NCBI GenBank assembly: GCA_029449235.1
Contig: JANATG010000002.1
Coordinates: 3,286,001 to 3,350,000 of the forward strand
Length of the DNA: 64,000 bases
Origin: Linnemannia schmuckeri
Lineage: Eukaryota > Mortierellomycota > Mortierellomycetes > Mortierellales > Mortierellaceae
Direction: 5' to 3'
Position numbers and translations under genes: made by a program. Below are positions 10,614-22,800 of this stretch, in pieces. The notes under the pieces were generated by a model, which worked only from the letters and a program-made list of their open reading frames with translations, was not told the origin of the DNA and did no database searches. Positions within the stretch are counted from its first letter, which is position 1. Each line of letters starts with the position of its first letter.

Positions 10614-13600
10614 TGTCCCTTGAATAAAAAACAAGGGTTTGGGAGAACGTGGGTGAGAGAAATGGTGAATAAAAAGAATGAGAAAAAAAGAGGCTTCAGC
10701 AAATTCGTCGAGAAAATCAAGCCAGAGTGTTGATTCTTGATTTCTTTCTGAAAACAACTGTAAAAGCGTACACACACCTATTGCATGTGAATCGCATGGT
10801 CATGAAGGAAAGAAGTCAGGTAGGAAATGGAACCATTATAGGCAGGAAAAAAAAGAGAGTTGGACAGTCGCGTTTGCTGCCTACGTCGAACGAACATATC
10901 GGAGACTTGTCAAGACCCGTACTCAAAATGTTACATCCGAAAATTTGAACGGCCTACGTCACTTTCTCACCGGCCAACATGGATAGTCAGGCGCGCATTT
11001 GATGTAATTTTTTGCAGACTCTTTGAATCTCCGCATAGCCGGATAGCTAACGATGGTGTTGGTTGTCAGTCAGGACATTTTTCTTCGATTGGCAGTCAAG
11101 TCTTGTTTCCATTGCTAAATTCTCCCATCCAGGACTCTATTGATCATTCAGAGCAACAAGGTTAGTCATGGGACGTGAAGAGCAGCACGAGTGATCAGTG
11201 AGCCTTTGGTGATTGACCAACAGCAAACACTGTGCCACAAAAAGAGCAGAACGGTCAGAAAAGGAGGGGGAAGAGGCAGGGGGATAGAGCACTGACCACC
11301 TTAAGAGAAAGTCTAAGCCCAATCTTGCTTTGTTCTTGTATCTTGGCTCTGGCATGCCACACACAGATCCGTTACGATGGGAGTAACGAAGGGAACTAAG
11401 ACAGAGGTCGGAGGCAAAAGTTGCTCAGGCATGTATGCTGATGATGTGGGTGAGTGACCTCCATGCATGCATCGCTTTGTCAATTGCCACAAATTGAACC
11501 ACGCACATTCCTCTTCTGGAAGTAAAACCATCCGCAAGAAGAAAGAAAAAAGGTCGGGTGATGCTAATATGGATGGGGGAATAAAGAAGAAAGAAGAGGA
11601 AGCAGGATGATGTGGGTGACGATGTACCGTATGCTCGAGAGACTGACATGTGTGAACAAAATTTAGACCATCCTTGTCAATAGTATGTCCTTCTTGCCCT
11701 CCAGAACGACATTGTTGTCTTGCTTGCCTTTTCACTCTCTCTCTCCTTGTGCACAATGACGAACCATTCCTTTCCCTCCTTTTTTACCTCTTATATCTTC
11801 TATGAGGTATTTTCTTTTTCAGCTGTCGGCAGGAGGTCTTTTGCCCTTCGCATACCCCAGTATGCACGCTCCGACCACGTCCTATCCACTTACTCCCTCA
11901 ACTCACAATCCACAACCCCTTTGCCCCCTTTCCTTCCCTTCCCATCGCATCCTCCCCAAGTAAGCAAGTCTTTCCATCGTTTTCCTAGTCCAAAAGTACA
12001 AATGCCCAATTACTCACATTCTCCCATTCGAATCAAAACAGCTAACTAGTCAGTACTCAGTCAGACAGACAAACGAGAGCAGGAAAGATACAAACAAAAA
12101 CAAGGGCTCATCCTGTTTTGAGTCTGCTACCAGCATCCATTTTAAGATGTTTCGTTAACCAATCCGGGCGAGATTTGGGCCATGCATCATCTTTGGAGGC
12201 ATGTTTGCGGGTGTTTGGATGTTGACAAACACAACAACAAACGCTTATGCTTAGACCTCTTTTCTTGTTTGTTTTGCGGTATTGTGTTCTCTCTTTCCGT
12301 TTTATTTCTGGGAAAGAGAGAGGGGTATTCCAGTCTTGATAGAACATGAGCTTCACTGCCCAATTGGAGTGAGAGGAGGGTCATTTGGCAAATAAGGTAA
12401 TCAGATTTTGTTCGTCAGTCCACAGGCATAACTCAAATCAGTGAGATAGGGGATGTCCTTCCTAATCCTCTCTCTCCTTCCCTCCAGTTGTGTAACCGTC
12501 GACTGTCGAAAATAATCATTCGATCGACTTCCCCTTCCTTCACCAGTCCAAGTCCAACCTCCTCTTTGTCTGTCTGTCTTTCCCCTATATGTCCACTTCT
12601 CATCCGATTTAGATCAAAGAAAGGGAGAGAGAGGGAGATATCTATTTTCTTATTTTCTGTCTCCAATCGATTCTATCATGCTCCATATCGTCTGTTTTGT
12701 TTGTTATGGTGCGAGTGTGCGAAGCTGGGTCTCAACTATTATCGTCCTCTTGACATTTTGACAAACACACAAAACAACCGCACCCCTTCCTTTTTTGTTT
12801 GCTCGTCTGAATGATTTGGTTAGGCACGAGATACAAGTACTTAAAGAGAAACTCGTGTGCTTAGAACAGAGACAATTTTACGAAGGAAGATGGATGATAC
12901 ACTTTGTTGACGAAATCGAGTGAAAGAGCTAAAAGGGTAAGAGAGAAAGGGAGGGAAAGAAATAAAAAAAGATGAGAGCAAAGCAAGCAACAAACAAAAT
13001 AGACGAAAAGGGTAACATGTTTCTACAAGTACTTCCTTCGGATCCGGGGGTATAGAGGAACAAACAGGGAGGGAAAGAAGGTGAGGAAGTGAGCGAGTGA
13101 GTAAGCACGTTATTGATTGCTCCTGATTGCGGATGTCTTTCTTCTCTCACTTTCTTCTTCTTTTTCGTTCTTACTTTCTTGGGCAAGGACATAAAAGAAC
13201 AAAGCCGACAAGAGGCCAGGTTAACCATTCCTCGGGAAGAGAATTCCTGTTAATTGTCATTGCCGCAAACCTGTTGTGCAGACTGAAGCCAGCCAGCCAG
13301 TCAGCCTCTCTTCTGGCTGTGGTAGGCGATAAGTCCGTAGCGTGGGCTGATGCACTTTTTTTTTCTGACTTCCATATTTTTCCTTAGTGTTCTTGTCCTT
13401 GGCAACAGGAATGAAAGGCTCAATGACAAAAAAAAAAAAATCCAATGAGTGAAGCCAAAAAGGGGTGAGCATCTGTCATTGTCTTTGAATTCGTATGCGC
13501 TCTCTCTCTTCCTGGCTGGAAAAATGAATGACCCAAGCAGGCAGTAAGCTATCATAGACTCACCCCCACAGCCGGGCTGCTTGGCAAATGAACAGAGAGA

Positions 13601-14302
13601 AAAAAAAAGTGAGCAGTTGAAGAGAAAATGCAAGGCAAGGCCAAGAGAAGGGCTTGTCCTTGACTGGCTTGTTCTATTATCGATACACATGCCCAAGAGA
13701 TGAGGAAAAGAGCGAGAGAGGAGAGAGCAGAAGAATAAGAAACGACAGACAAATCATAAAGGACTCGATGGCAGTAAAATAGGTGCGAGAGCAAAAAAAA
13801 AAAAATGTAAAAAAGTAGGGGCTATTGCCTAGCATTGTTGGTATTGTCATTGAGATTGGCATTGACCCGGTGAACATTGGTCCGTTTGTTTTGTTTGTTG
13901 TGTTTGTTGCGGTTGTTTATGAACACTTGTTCTCTTATGGGCTGAGCAGTGGACAAGTGGACAATCGTATTTAAATAAAGCTAATCCCCTCTTCCCCCGA
14001 GACCAACAAACTACTTCCAGCTCCTTCCTTCCTTCTCCCTCGTTACGTATCTCCAACTTCCTTCCCGCGTTATCTCATCCTTTCTCGCACTCTCTCTCTC
14101 TTCTTCAACTTCTTTTGTATCTTTGTACTCTTTGCACTATCATCGTTGCCTTCCTTCACTCCACCCCTCCTCCTCGCTGTGATTTAACTAACACCTTATA
14201 TACCTTTTCTCACTTTTTGGCTCCTTTGCCTTCTTTTTCTAATCAGTCTCCTTTGTCAAAGCATCACCCATCCTTCCCCCCTTCCCTCCTTACATACATA
14301 CA

Positions 14303-14394
<92 letters not shown>

Positions 14395-14988
14395 CACACT
14401 TTCAGCTTTCTCACTTTTCACATTTCTCCCCACTTGCACGTCCATCTATTAGCACTCTCTCTCTCCTACTCTCCTTCCTGCAAACTCCCACCATCGCTAT
14501 CCCCTTTCTCTTTCTCCAATTCGTCAACTCAATTTGACCAAATATCCCTATAGCATACCTTGCATTACATCCCGCTCGTTTTTTTCCTGTTGGTCTGTCC
14601 ATCACCTCTTTTCTCTTTTACTTTTCCAACAACGACCCAATTGACGCCGCACATTTGCACCCTCATCACCTACATATAAGCATACGCTTCCTTTCTCTCT
14701 TTTACTGTCATCACCCTTATTCGAACATTTCCCGTTATCATAATGGAGGTCTGCAATTGCCACACAAGGTTTGTCATACCATCCTTTCTTCGCTTCATTT
14801 ATCAACAATAGTTGGTGATAAAACACGCCTTTCGTATCAAACAGACACTTCTTGACGACAATACAGGACAAAGGCTTCGAATACTCACCGTCCTTCTTCT
14901 CTTTCTCTTCATCTGCTCGCCTTTCACATCTTCGCATCCTTGTCCTTCTTTACATCCAACTCTTTTCTTCGTACCACAATACAGAAAC
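10614..14988. other. Intergenic spacer, 4.4 kb, divergent promoters
   Basis: It lies between two divergent genes. No open frame shows a domain or a credible splice series. The right half is strongly pyrimidine-rich on the plus strand, contains a long CT microsatellite (14309-14380), and probably forms the promoter and leader of the 14989 gene. Confidence 0.45.
14309..14380 (+). repeat. (CT)n microsatellite, about 36 units
   Basis: An almost perfect CT dinucleotide run about 610 bases before the 14989 start codon, inside a longer CT-rich region. It may act as a GAGA-type promoter element or simply be slippage. Confidence 0.9.
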
Positions 14989-16110
14989 ATGTCATTCCTC
15001 GATGAGATATTTGGCACGGACGGACGGAAACACAAGGACGAGGGGATCTGGAACTGGGTCAAGAACCAGCGCATCAAGCGGAAACTCAAGAAGGCCGAAC
15101 AGGCCGCCTTGCATACCATGACTCCTGCTGCTGCTACTACCACGTTCTCATCTGCGTCTTCTGCAACAGGAGGCCATACTCATAACCATCACTACCACCA
15201 ACATCACCACCTCGAGTCCACACAGCATACTCGCTCGCGGTCGGTCAGCTCTGCAGCAAGCACCTCCCACGCGTCCTTTTATTGCTCCCCACGATCGCCT
15301 ACTTCCACCTTCACTCCCTCAACCGCCCCCACTACGGCTTACTCTTCTCCTCGCGGCAGCCTCTACTTTCGACGACCGGCTTCTGTCAACTCCACCGCGA
15401 CCACAGCGGTGGGATCAGTAACCCCGCCTATGGACGTCAGCAGCCCAAAGACACACCGACTGCCCTACACACATTCCAGACAGAGAGCCCAAAGTACCTT
15501 CACCTTGCCCGCCGTTGCCGCGGAGTCGTCCCTGCCAAAGAGGAGTGCGTCTTCTCGGCAACAGCGATCTCAGCACTCTGACGATTATTATCAGAGCCAT
15601 AACCTTCATTCTCATCATATCCATGACTACTATGATGATGACGAGGGACACATTCGGCGCTCGGCTTCCTCCAGATCGGCACCAACCTATTACTACTCCC
15701 AGTCCGGTAATCAGTGCTCTCAGCACTCTCAGCACTCTCAGCAGCAACTAGTGGAGGATGATGACTATGCGAACCTATGTGACATTGACTCGCTCTCCAT
15801 CTCTGGCCAGTCGTCGTCGTACAACAGCAGTAGTGGGAGTATCAGTAGTAGCAACAAGGGGAAGGGTGTCCAACGAGACCAAGAAGAGACTATTGACGAG
15901 ATCACGGAGATTGATGGGTGCTCAGGCATTGCGGCGGGCTCCGACCTGTCCTCCCCCACCAGCACCAGTCCCAGTCGTCGTCGTAGCATGGTGATGGTTG
16001 TTAATGATGGGAATGGTAGTGACAGTAGTACCCTCTTGGCGGCGAGACGGAGGAGCGAGTCGACCCATTCCTTCCACCACAGGAAGGAGGACAGCTGGTG
16101 GTGGGAATAA
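14989..16110 (+). CDS. Ser/His-rich low-complexity protein
   Basis: 373 aa, no intron. The chosen ATG starts MSFLDEIFGTDG; upstream in-frame sequence looks like leader. Residues 1-40 are the only ordered-looking part, a charged segment with WNWVKNQRIKRKLKK that could form a basic amphipathic helix. The rest is Ser/Thr/His-rich, with a His cluster (about 58-70), an Asp/Glu patch, three tandem SQH triplets and many Ser-Arg/Ser-Pro sites that could be phosphorylated. I do not recognise a family. Disorder suggests a regulatory or scaffold role, but that is inference. Confidence 0.65.
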   Translation: MSFLDEIFGTDGRKHKDEGIWNWVKNQRIKRKLKKAEQAALHTMTPAAATTTFSSASSATGGHTHNHHYHQHHHLESTQHTRSRSVSSAASTSHASFYCSPRSPTSTFTPSTAPTTAYSSPRGSLYFRRPASVNSTATTAVGSVTPPMDVSSPKTHRLPYTHSRQRAQSTFTLPAVAAESSLPKRSASSRQQRSQHSDDYYQSHNLHSHHIHDYYDDDEGHIRRSASSRSAPTYYYSQSGNQCSQHSQHSQQQLVEDDDYANLCDIDSLSISGQSSSYNSSSGSISSSNKGKGVQRDQEETIDEITEIDGCSGIAAGSDLSSPTSTSPSRRRSMVMVVNDGNGSDSSTLLAARRRSESTHSFHHRKEDSWWWE

Positions 16111-16906
16111 CCATTTGATTTTTTTGTTCGCTACCTTTTTTTCTTAGTCCTCTTAGTTCGTTATTTCCTCAAAAGGACAGGGCACTCTTTTTTACATACT
16201 TCTTCGTCTACCTACCTATCATACCTACCTGCATCCTTAATCATTCAAAAAAAAGCAATAATAAAACCAACAAAAGCACAGATTGCTTATGTGCGCCTAG
16301 ATCTTCCAGAAACCTCATCGTATCGCGTGAGAGAAACTAGGAGTTGTGTAATCCTTCTCCACATCAGAAGAGCATTCACTAGCTCAACACACACCTAATA
16401 GATAGAGCGAAAGGAATGCGAATCCTCCACGCGTGCTAATCCAGGGTTTCTATGAGAACGTTTAACTGAGCGTGCAAACTGAGGTTCGTCCTAACAAAGA
16501 AAAAAAGCGTTGAGCCCTTTGCAATCACAACAAGAACAACAATAAAGCAGCAACAATGGTGCGACAGGTGTGACAAAGTGGATGTGCAAACACGCCTTGT
16601 CGAGTATCAAGTAGTTTCACTTTCACGAACATTGTAAGACAATGCAAACCATTAAGGGTCATTGAAACGGTTGCCGTTCTGTACGCCAAAAAATCAACGC
16701 GGCTTCAAGTTCTGCCTTTTCCAGGTCCAGCGCAGACAGTGATACCAAAAGGAAAAGAAGTCCCGTCCTTGTCCTGTCCCTGTCTCTCATCATCTCCGCG
16801 CTCTTTTCTTTCTCTTTCTCATCATCCCACTTCCTGCACCTTCTACACTTCATCTCTCTCTACCTCTCGCAACCAAACACCTTTCGACCCAAAACAGGAC
16901 ACTGCA
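16111..16906. other. Intergenic spacer upstream of LCB1
   Basis: 3' flank of the 14989 gene, then a pyrimidine-rich LCB1 leader (about 16750-16900). No gene seen. Confidence 0.5.
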
Positions 16907-19715
16907 ATGGACAACCCCATCTTGGCCGCCGTGAACCAGACGCTCCAGGCCTCGTCCCGAGCGATCGAGGCCATCCCCGGTTCAGAGATCGTCATCAACT
17001 ACATCAAGAACTCGTATCAGAACGATCCCTTCCGTGTCGTCCTCGAGCTCGGCCTTGCCGTCTTTGCCGTCAAGTACATGCTCTCCAAGAAGTACCGCAT
17101 CGATCCTAGCCATATCAAGTTGACTGAGAAGGTAGGGAAACGATACTCAGGAAAGGCTGAACAAAAAAAAAAGCTGAAAGAGGTGATCAGGGATCGTCTT
17201 ATGGTGTCCTAGAGAAAGAAAGATGCGATTGCGAATGAGGAGTGAAAGGGGTTCAAGGAGAAAGCTAGGAAGGACGAAAATTGATCTCTCTCTCTATCTT
17301 TCTTGTGTTCTGGGTGTTGTTTTTTTTGCACTTTAGGAAATCGATGAGCTCGTCGCGGAATGGCAGCCAGAGCCATTGGTCCAACCCTTGTCAGACATTC
17401 AGCGGATGGAGCTGGAGAAGACTCAGGTCATTGCTGGGTAACGTCTCCCTCCCTGTTCCTCTCTTATCCTTACAGAACACCCACTTTGAACTGACTGGCT
17501 GGATAATGCAATTGAAGGACAGGAAGTGTCTCTTTTTCTTTTAGAGACTATTCTACTACTGCAGCCTCACTTCAGCACCACCACCACTACTACTACCCCG
17601 CTTCACACACACACACACACGCCTTCAGCATCCAAGGAGGACCCCTGTTGGTCAATTGCTCCCTTTACACTGAAACTAATGCCGGACGGGACCTCTCTCT
17701 TTCTCCTTTTCTGCTCTTTTCCTCTCTATGTCTCTGTTTTTTGTTGGTCGGTTTCCTATCTTTGTAGCCACCAAGGACCCAAGCCCAAGATGCTTTCGTC
17801 AGGGAAGAACCTTCTCAACCTTGCCAGCACCAACTTCCTCGGATATATCAACAACGAAGACATCAAAGTATGTATCCTCTTTTTCTTATCTTACTCGCGT
17901 GTGCGGTGGTTGATGGGTCCGGTTGAATATGGTTCCTGAGATGAATGTCGATCGTCCTTCCGTTCAGCGGAGCGCAATTTTTTTTTTACGCTTTTTTTGT
18001 GACGGTAATTGAACCCATTGGACATCTCTCAAAGTTGGGAATGCTGACCCACTTGTACCTTTTTGCTATTGTTATGGATATGTAGGAGAAGGCCATTGAG
18101 ACACTGCGCAACTATGGTGTCGGATCCTGCGGACCTCCTGGCTTCTACGGTACCCTCGGTAAGTCCTTCAACTTGTCAAATAACCAAGTCCTTCGCGTTC
18201 CCTTTCAACCAATCGTGTTTTGCTCACCTTTTCCCCCTCTTCTCCCACCTTGGTTACTCACTTGTGCTTTTTTCCAATTTGAATTTGGAATAGACGTCCA
18301 TATCAACTTGGAAAAGGACATTGCTCGCTTCTTGGGCACCGAGAAGGCTATCATCTACTCCCAGAACTTTTCGACTATTTCCTCTGTCATTGCTGCCTTC
18401 TCGAAGCGTGGAGATATTATTGTTGCGTAAGTTTTTATTCTTTTGTGCATGCTGTTCCGAAATCAGGAATTTGCGCAGTGTCGGGAGCAAGCAAACGGGA
18501 TGGCGTGGTTTGCTACGGTGCAGATGTACATAACCTTTGTATCGTGTCCTAACTCGTTTATATATTTCGACATAGTGACGATGGCTGCAACTTTGCTATT
18601 CAGAAGGGTACTCAGATTTCGCGCTCCAACATCAAGTGGTTCAAGCATAACGATATGGCCGATCTGGAACGCGTCCTCGAGTCCATCAAGAAGGAGACTA
18701 CCACCGTAAGTTTTATCGTTATTTTGCGCCTTTTTACGCAATTGATTTAAAATTGCCACGAAAGCATGCATTGACGTATCAACTTTTGTTTATGTTTGTG
18801 ACTATAGAGCAAAAAGAGACCATTGACCCGCCGATTCATTGTGACAGAGGGGTTGTTCCAGAACTATGGAGATATCGCACCACTGGACAAGATTATGGAA
18901 TTGAAGGAAAAGTACAAGTACCGTGTGATATTGGATGAGTGCAACTCTTTTGGACTTTTGGGCAAGAATGGTCGTGGTTTGACGGAGGTGTTCAACATCT
19001 CGCCCAAGCGTGTTGATATGATTATTGGATCAATGGCCAACGCCCTGTCGGGCACGGGAGGATTCTGTGCAGGATCGAAGGAGGTTGTAGAGCACCAGCG
19101 TCTTTCGGGTCAGGCGTTCGTCTTCTCGGCGGCCATGCCTGCAATGTTGGCCGTCTGCGCGTCGGAAGCGATCAAGATCTTGGAGACACCCGAGAAAGGC
19201 AACAAGTTGTTGAAGGATATGAGTGATAATGCGGCTGCTTTCCGGAATGTGGTTGTCTCGGCCCCTCAGGCAATTGAGGTCAGCTCTGATGTTGGATCGC
19301 CTATCTTGCACCTCCGCTTCCCTAAGAATGCTCTCTCTGCTGCTGGTATCACTACACGGGATGACGAGAAGTACCTTCTCCAGGAGATTGTTGATGAGGT
19401 AAACTACTCTCTCTTGCCATTTTGATTACTATTCTCAGAGGGTTTGTAGTAGCGTCTCACCTATATTACTTGGCAACTGACTTTATCCATTTCTCTTTCC
19501 TTTTTCCATCGCCTCTTTCTTCATGCGAACAATAGGTCGCAGTGAAGGACGGCTTGTTGATTACGAGGGCAAAATACGTCGAGAGCCAAGAAATGTTCCT
19601 TCCTCGCCCCTCGATCCGTATCTCGATCTGTGCCACCCATGCCCGCAAGGATGTCGAGAAGGCCGCCCAGGCCATCAAGGCTTCCTTTGTCAAGGCCATC
19701 TCCAAGCGCAAGTAA
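16907..19715 (+). CDS. LCB1: Serine palmitoyltransferase subunit 1 (LCB1)
   Basis: 510 aa in eight exons: 16907-17131, 17337-17437, 17768-17867, 18086-18158, 18294-18426, 18576-18705, 18808-19398, 19536-19715; all phases agree. It pairs with LCB2 in the ER membrane to condense serine with palmitoyl-CoA, the first step of sphingolipid synthesis. One membrane segment lies at about residues 44-60, then the motif EWQPEPLV and an alpha-oxoamine synthase fold (NLASTNFLGY, GVGSCGPPGFYGT, FKHNDMADLE, RRFIVTEG, DECNSFG). As expected for LCB1, the PLP lysine is missing: the equivalent loop reads GSMANALSGTGGF. Cys157 in GSCGPPGFYGT matches the cysteine mutated in human SPTLC1 neuropathy. Length is close to the family. 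The gene is convergent with the DUF3684 gene. Confidence 0.95.
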
Positions 19716-19896
19716 AAGCAGCAATAACAACAAACAAAACAAAACACATATGTTAGATATTTTTAATTGTTACTTTCCTCTTTTCTTTCTTTCGTTCTTT
19801 TTCTTCTCTTATTGTTCACACCGTAATATTTGCTCGGGTAAAATAAACACCCGTTCTAGTCTCTTTATTTCTATGGTGGTGGGCGAAAGACGACTT

Positions 19897-22800
19897 CTAG
19901 TTGGGGACGGGTGCGTCCATGATGTTTTCAGACGGAGGAACTGTGGGCGAGGCGGCTGCAGATGCAGATGCAGCGATCTCGGCGGGAGCCTTGGTGGCCA
20001 TCGCAACCATCAACGCCGGCAAGTACTGTTCACAGAACGACGAGAAGTAGAACTATTCGACCAAAAAAAATGACAAGGAGAAGTGGTTAGTAAAAATGAC
20101 TGGTGATCAACAATGCACACCTCTTTCAAAATTTTCACGTCCTGAATTTTCTTACCTCGTGCTTGCTGTTATGGTCACCAACAAAGTTATGCGCCAATTC
20201 ATGGGCCATGGTAAAAAACCAATAGATCAGAGCCTCGTCGCGAGCAGTGATAGTCTTACCCTGGACCTGCTTCTTGGCCAATCCAGCGCCATCATCATGT
20301 CCCAACGCGACGAAATACCTCCAGTTGAAGAACAGCGACCCACCCCGGTTAAAAGCGATCGCCTGACCCTCGGGGTCGTAGTAAACATGCATGGTCTCAG
20401 GGACGAGGTTAAAGACATCCTGGGCAAGGACCATCAGAAGCCTGACGAAGCGCGCCAAGGACTTGAGATTCTCTTTGGTCATGATTTCGTCCGCATCACA
20501 ATCCTTATCAAGGTAAAATTCCAGCTCCCCGGCATGACCCGCAAAGTTGAGTTGGTGACCGGGCTTGACATCACAGTAGGAGCTGGTAAGGACCTCGGAG
20601 ACTGTCGACGCCGTGGGCTCGCTGCGGATATCGTCTCGTCCGTTCGATCGGCAGTTCGCGACCGCAGATTTGAGGGACTGCTGGAGGTTTTGTTGATAGT
20701 CTGGTGCAAACCCCTTGACGATCGTATTGGTTGGTGGCTGTGGTGGTGGCGTGTTGGCGCCGCTCTTGATCGTCGATACTCCAGATCCAGGTCCCGAGCC
20801 TTCGATCCCTGAAGCAACGCCGTTTGGATTGGGAGAGGTCACTGGCTTGCCAATGACACTGTCACGAAGAGTCTTCAGTCGGCTAAAGAACGACCCACCG
20901 CCGCCCGAAGAAGAACTTGCAGTATGGTTGGTCTGAACAGGTGGCAGAGGAGGCAGTGTCGAGATGGTCGAAACATTCGAATTCGAATCCTGAGTCGGAA
21001 ACGATCCTGGGACATGTGGAGCAGCCGCCATGTTGTTGTTGCCCTTGCCCTGGTTACTGTTGTTAATTCGTGGGTATCCAGAATCCAGCAGCTTCATAGT
21101 GACCCGCTGGACGTGATCTTGATTTTCCCTGGAGATGGCATCCATCAAGAAGGCCGGGTCACAATCAGGGAACACCTCCTTCAGCTGTGCCAAATACTCG
21201 GCTGTCTGCTTCGGTCCCAGTTTCGCGTTGGTTACCGCCTGTGCCGCTGCTGCCGCATCCGCCTTGGCCGCCGCCTCTACTCGCGCTTTCTCTGCCCTCT
21301 TTGCATTTAGAATGCGGTCTACTTGGAAGCCCTTTATGGAGTAATATGAAAAAAAAACAATTAGACATGTAAATAGTGCTTCAGTTCTAGAGCCTTTAAC
21401 AAAGAATGACAAAAATGAGAACAAGAATTGTACCTTGCGCTTGAGGTTCACGAGACTGGTGAAGAGAAGGTTGGACCACCAAATCGAGTCGTTCAGCTTC
21501 TTTTTCCTGAGCAGCAGCTTGGCAAGCGCGTCAGCAATATCAAAGTAGTCCATGTCGCCCTTGGCTGTCACCAGCAGGTAATAAGCCTTGGCCTGGTCCT
21601 GGACAATACACGCCGTGGTTGACTCGTTATGAATCGCTCCGGTGGGGATAAACTCTCGTCGCAGTTGAATCTCAGGGACCTGCCGTACCTTCAGCTTGGT
21701 CGTCAACCAGTCCAGGTTGAAGCTCAGTCGGCTGGGTGGGTGGTCACTCAGAAGTAAAGGAGCGCGCTCAACAATCAACTCTTGCAAGTTCTCCGATCGA
21801 CGTGTCACCGCAAGAGCTCCTTGAGGGCGGCAGGTCTCCTTTACCTGTCTCGAGATCCAAGTACTGCCAAGGGCCTCATAGAGTGTCTCGAGATGGCTCT
21901 CCATGGGTGCGCCAAGTGGTGTGAAGATCTGTTGAAGCACAGTATCGTCGATAAGGTAGATGTCACTGGCTTTGGCCAACTTGTACTGAACAACTACCTG
22001 TCCTTGGTTGGCGCTCGACGATCCCTCTTCGTCGTCATCGTCACCCTTTCTGTCAGCGCCGGGCTTGGATCCTGCATCCGTCTCGTCTTCCACATCCTGA
22101 TTGATCCGCTTCTCACCCAAGAGGAAGGGTGACCTCATCATCTCGGTAACTAGAGCCTTCTGAGTCCGGATAACATGCATGTGAGAAGCGATCTGTCGCA
22201 AGATAGACTTGTAGTTCTCAACACCCCCATTCCGGTTCAAGAAGTCATGAGGCGCGCGAACGACCAACTGAGTCAGTTCAACAGGGGTTGGTTCCTCCTT
22301 GACACCGCACGACTTCAAGAACAAGTTGGCGGCACGACCGAAATCGACTGTCGTTAGGAGATCTGGATGGAAGGCCGAGTCTTTCTTGTCAAAGTAACAG
22401 CTCTGTGGTTCGACAAAGTTACTGCCGCTGTTATCGAGGGGAATAAACTTGAGCATTCTCAGAGCGGACCAGTGGTGGTGACCAAACTCTCCCTGGAACT
22501 TGCCAAGGAACTCAAAGACTTCCTTACCCTTCTCCTTAGTAGGTGGAGGTGATTGGGCGAGGCGCTCCAGCAATTTGGCGGGGAGGGGATTTTCCCTGAT
22601 GCCTAGCATCACAGCGTGGACACGGAGATCCTCCCTCAATACGGGAAAGCTCATCACGCTGCAAGATGGATTCCAGAAGCATCCCTACGGCAAGAAAAAA
22701 AATATATCAATTAGTCTCTGTCTTTACATATTCAAAGTTTGTCAATTCTGCGCTCGTATATCATTATTAAATTCATACCTCTGGTGTCTCGAGTGTACCA

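Noticed and set aside
11313..11756. 147-codon open frame (-)
   Set aside because: No domain, no signal peptide, no splice partners and mixed composition.
20096..20812. 238-codon open frame (+) inside the DUF3684 gene
   Set aside because: Antisense shadow of exon 10, which carries the conserved motifs in the other strand.
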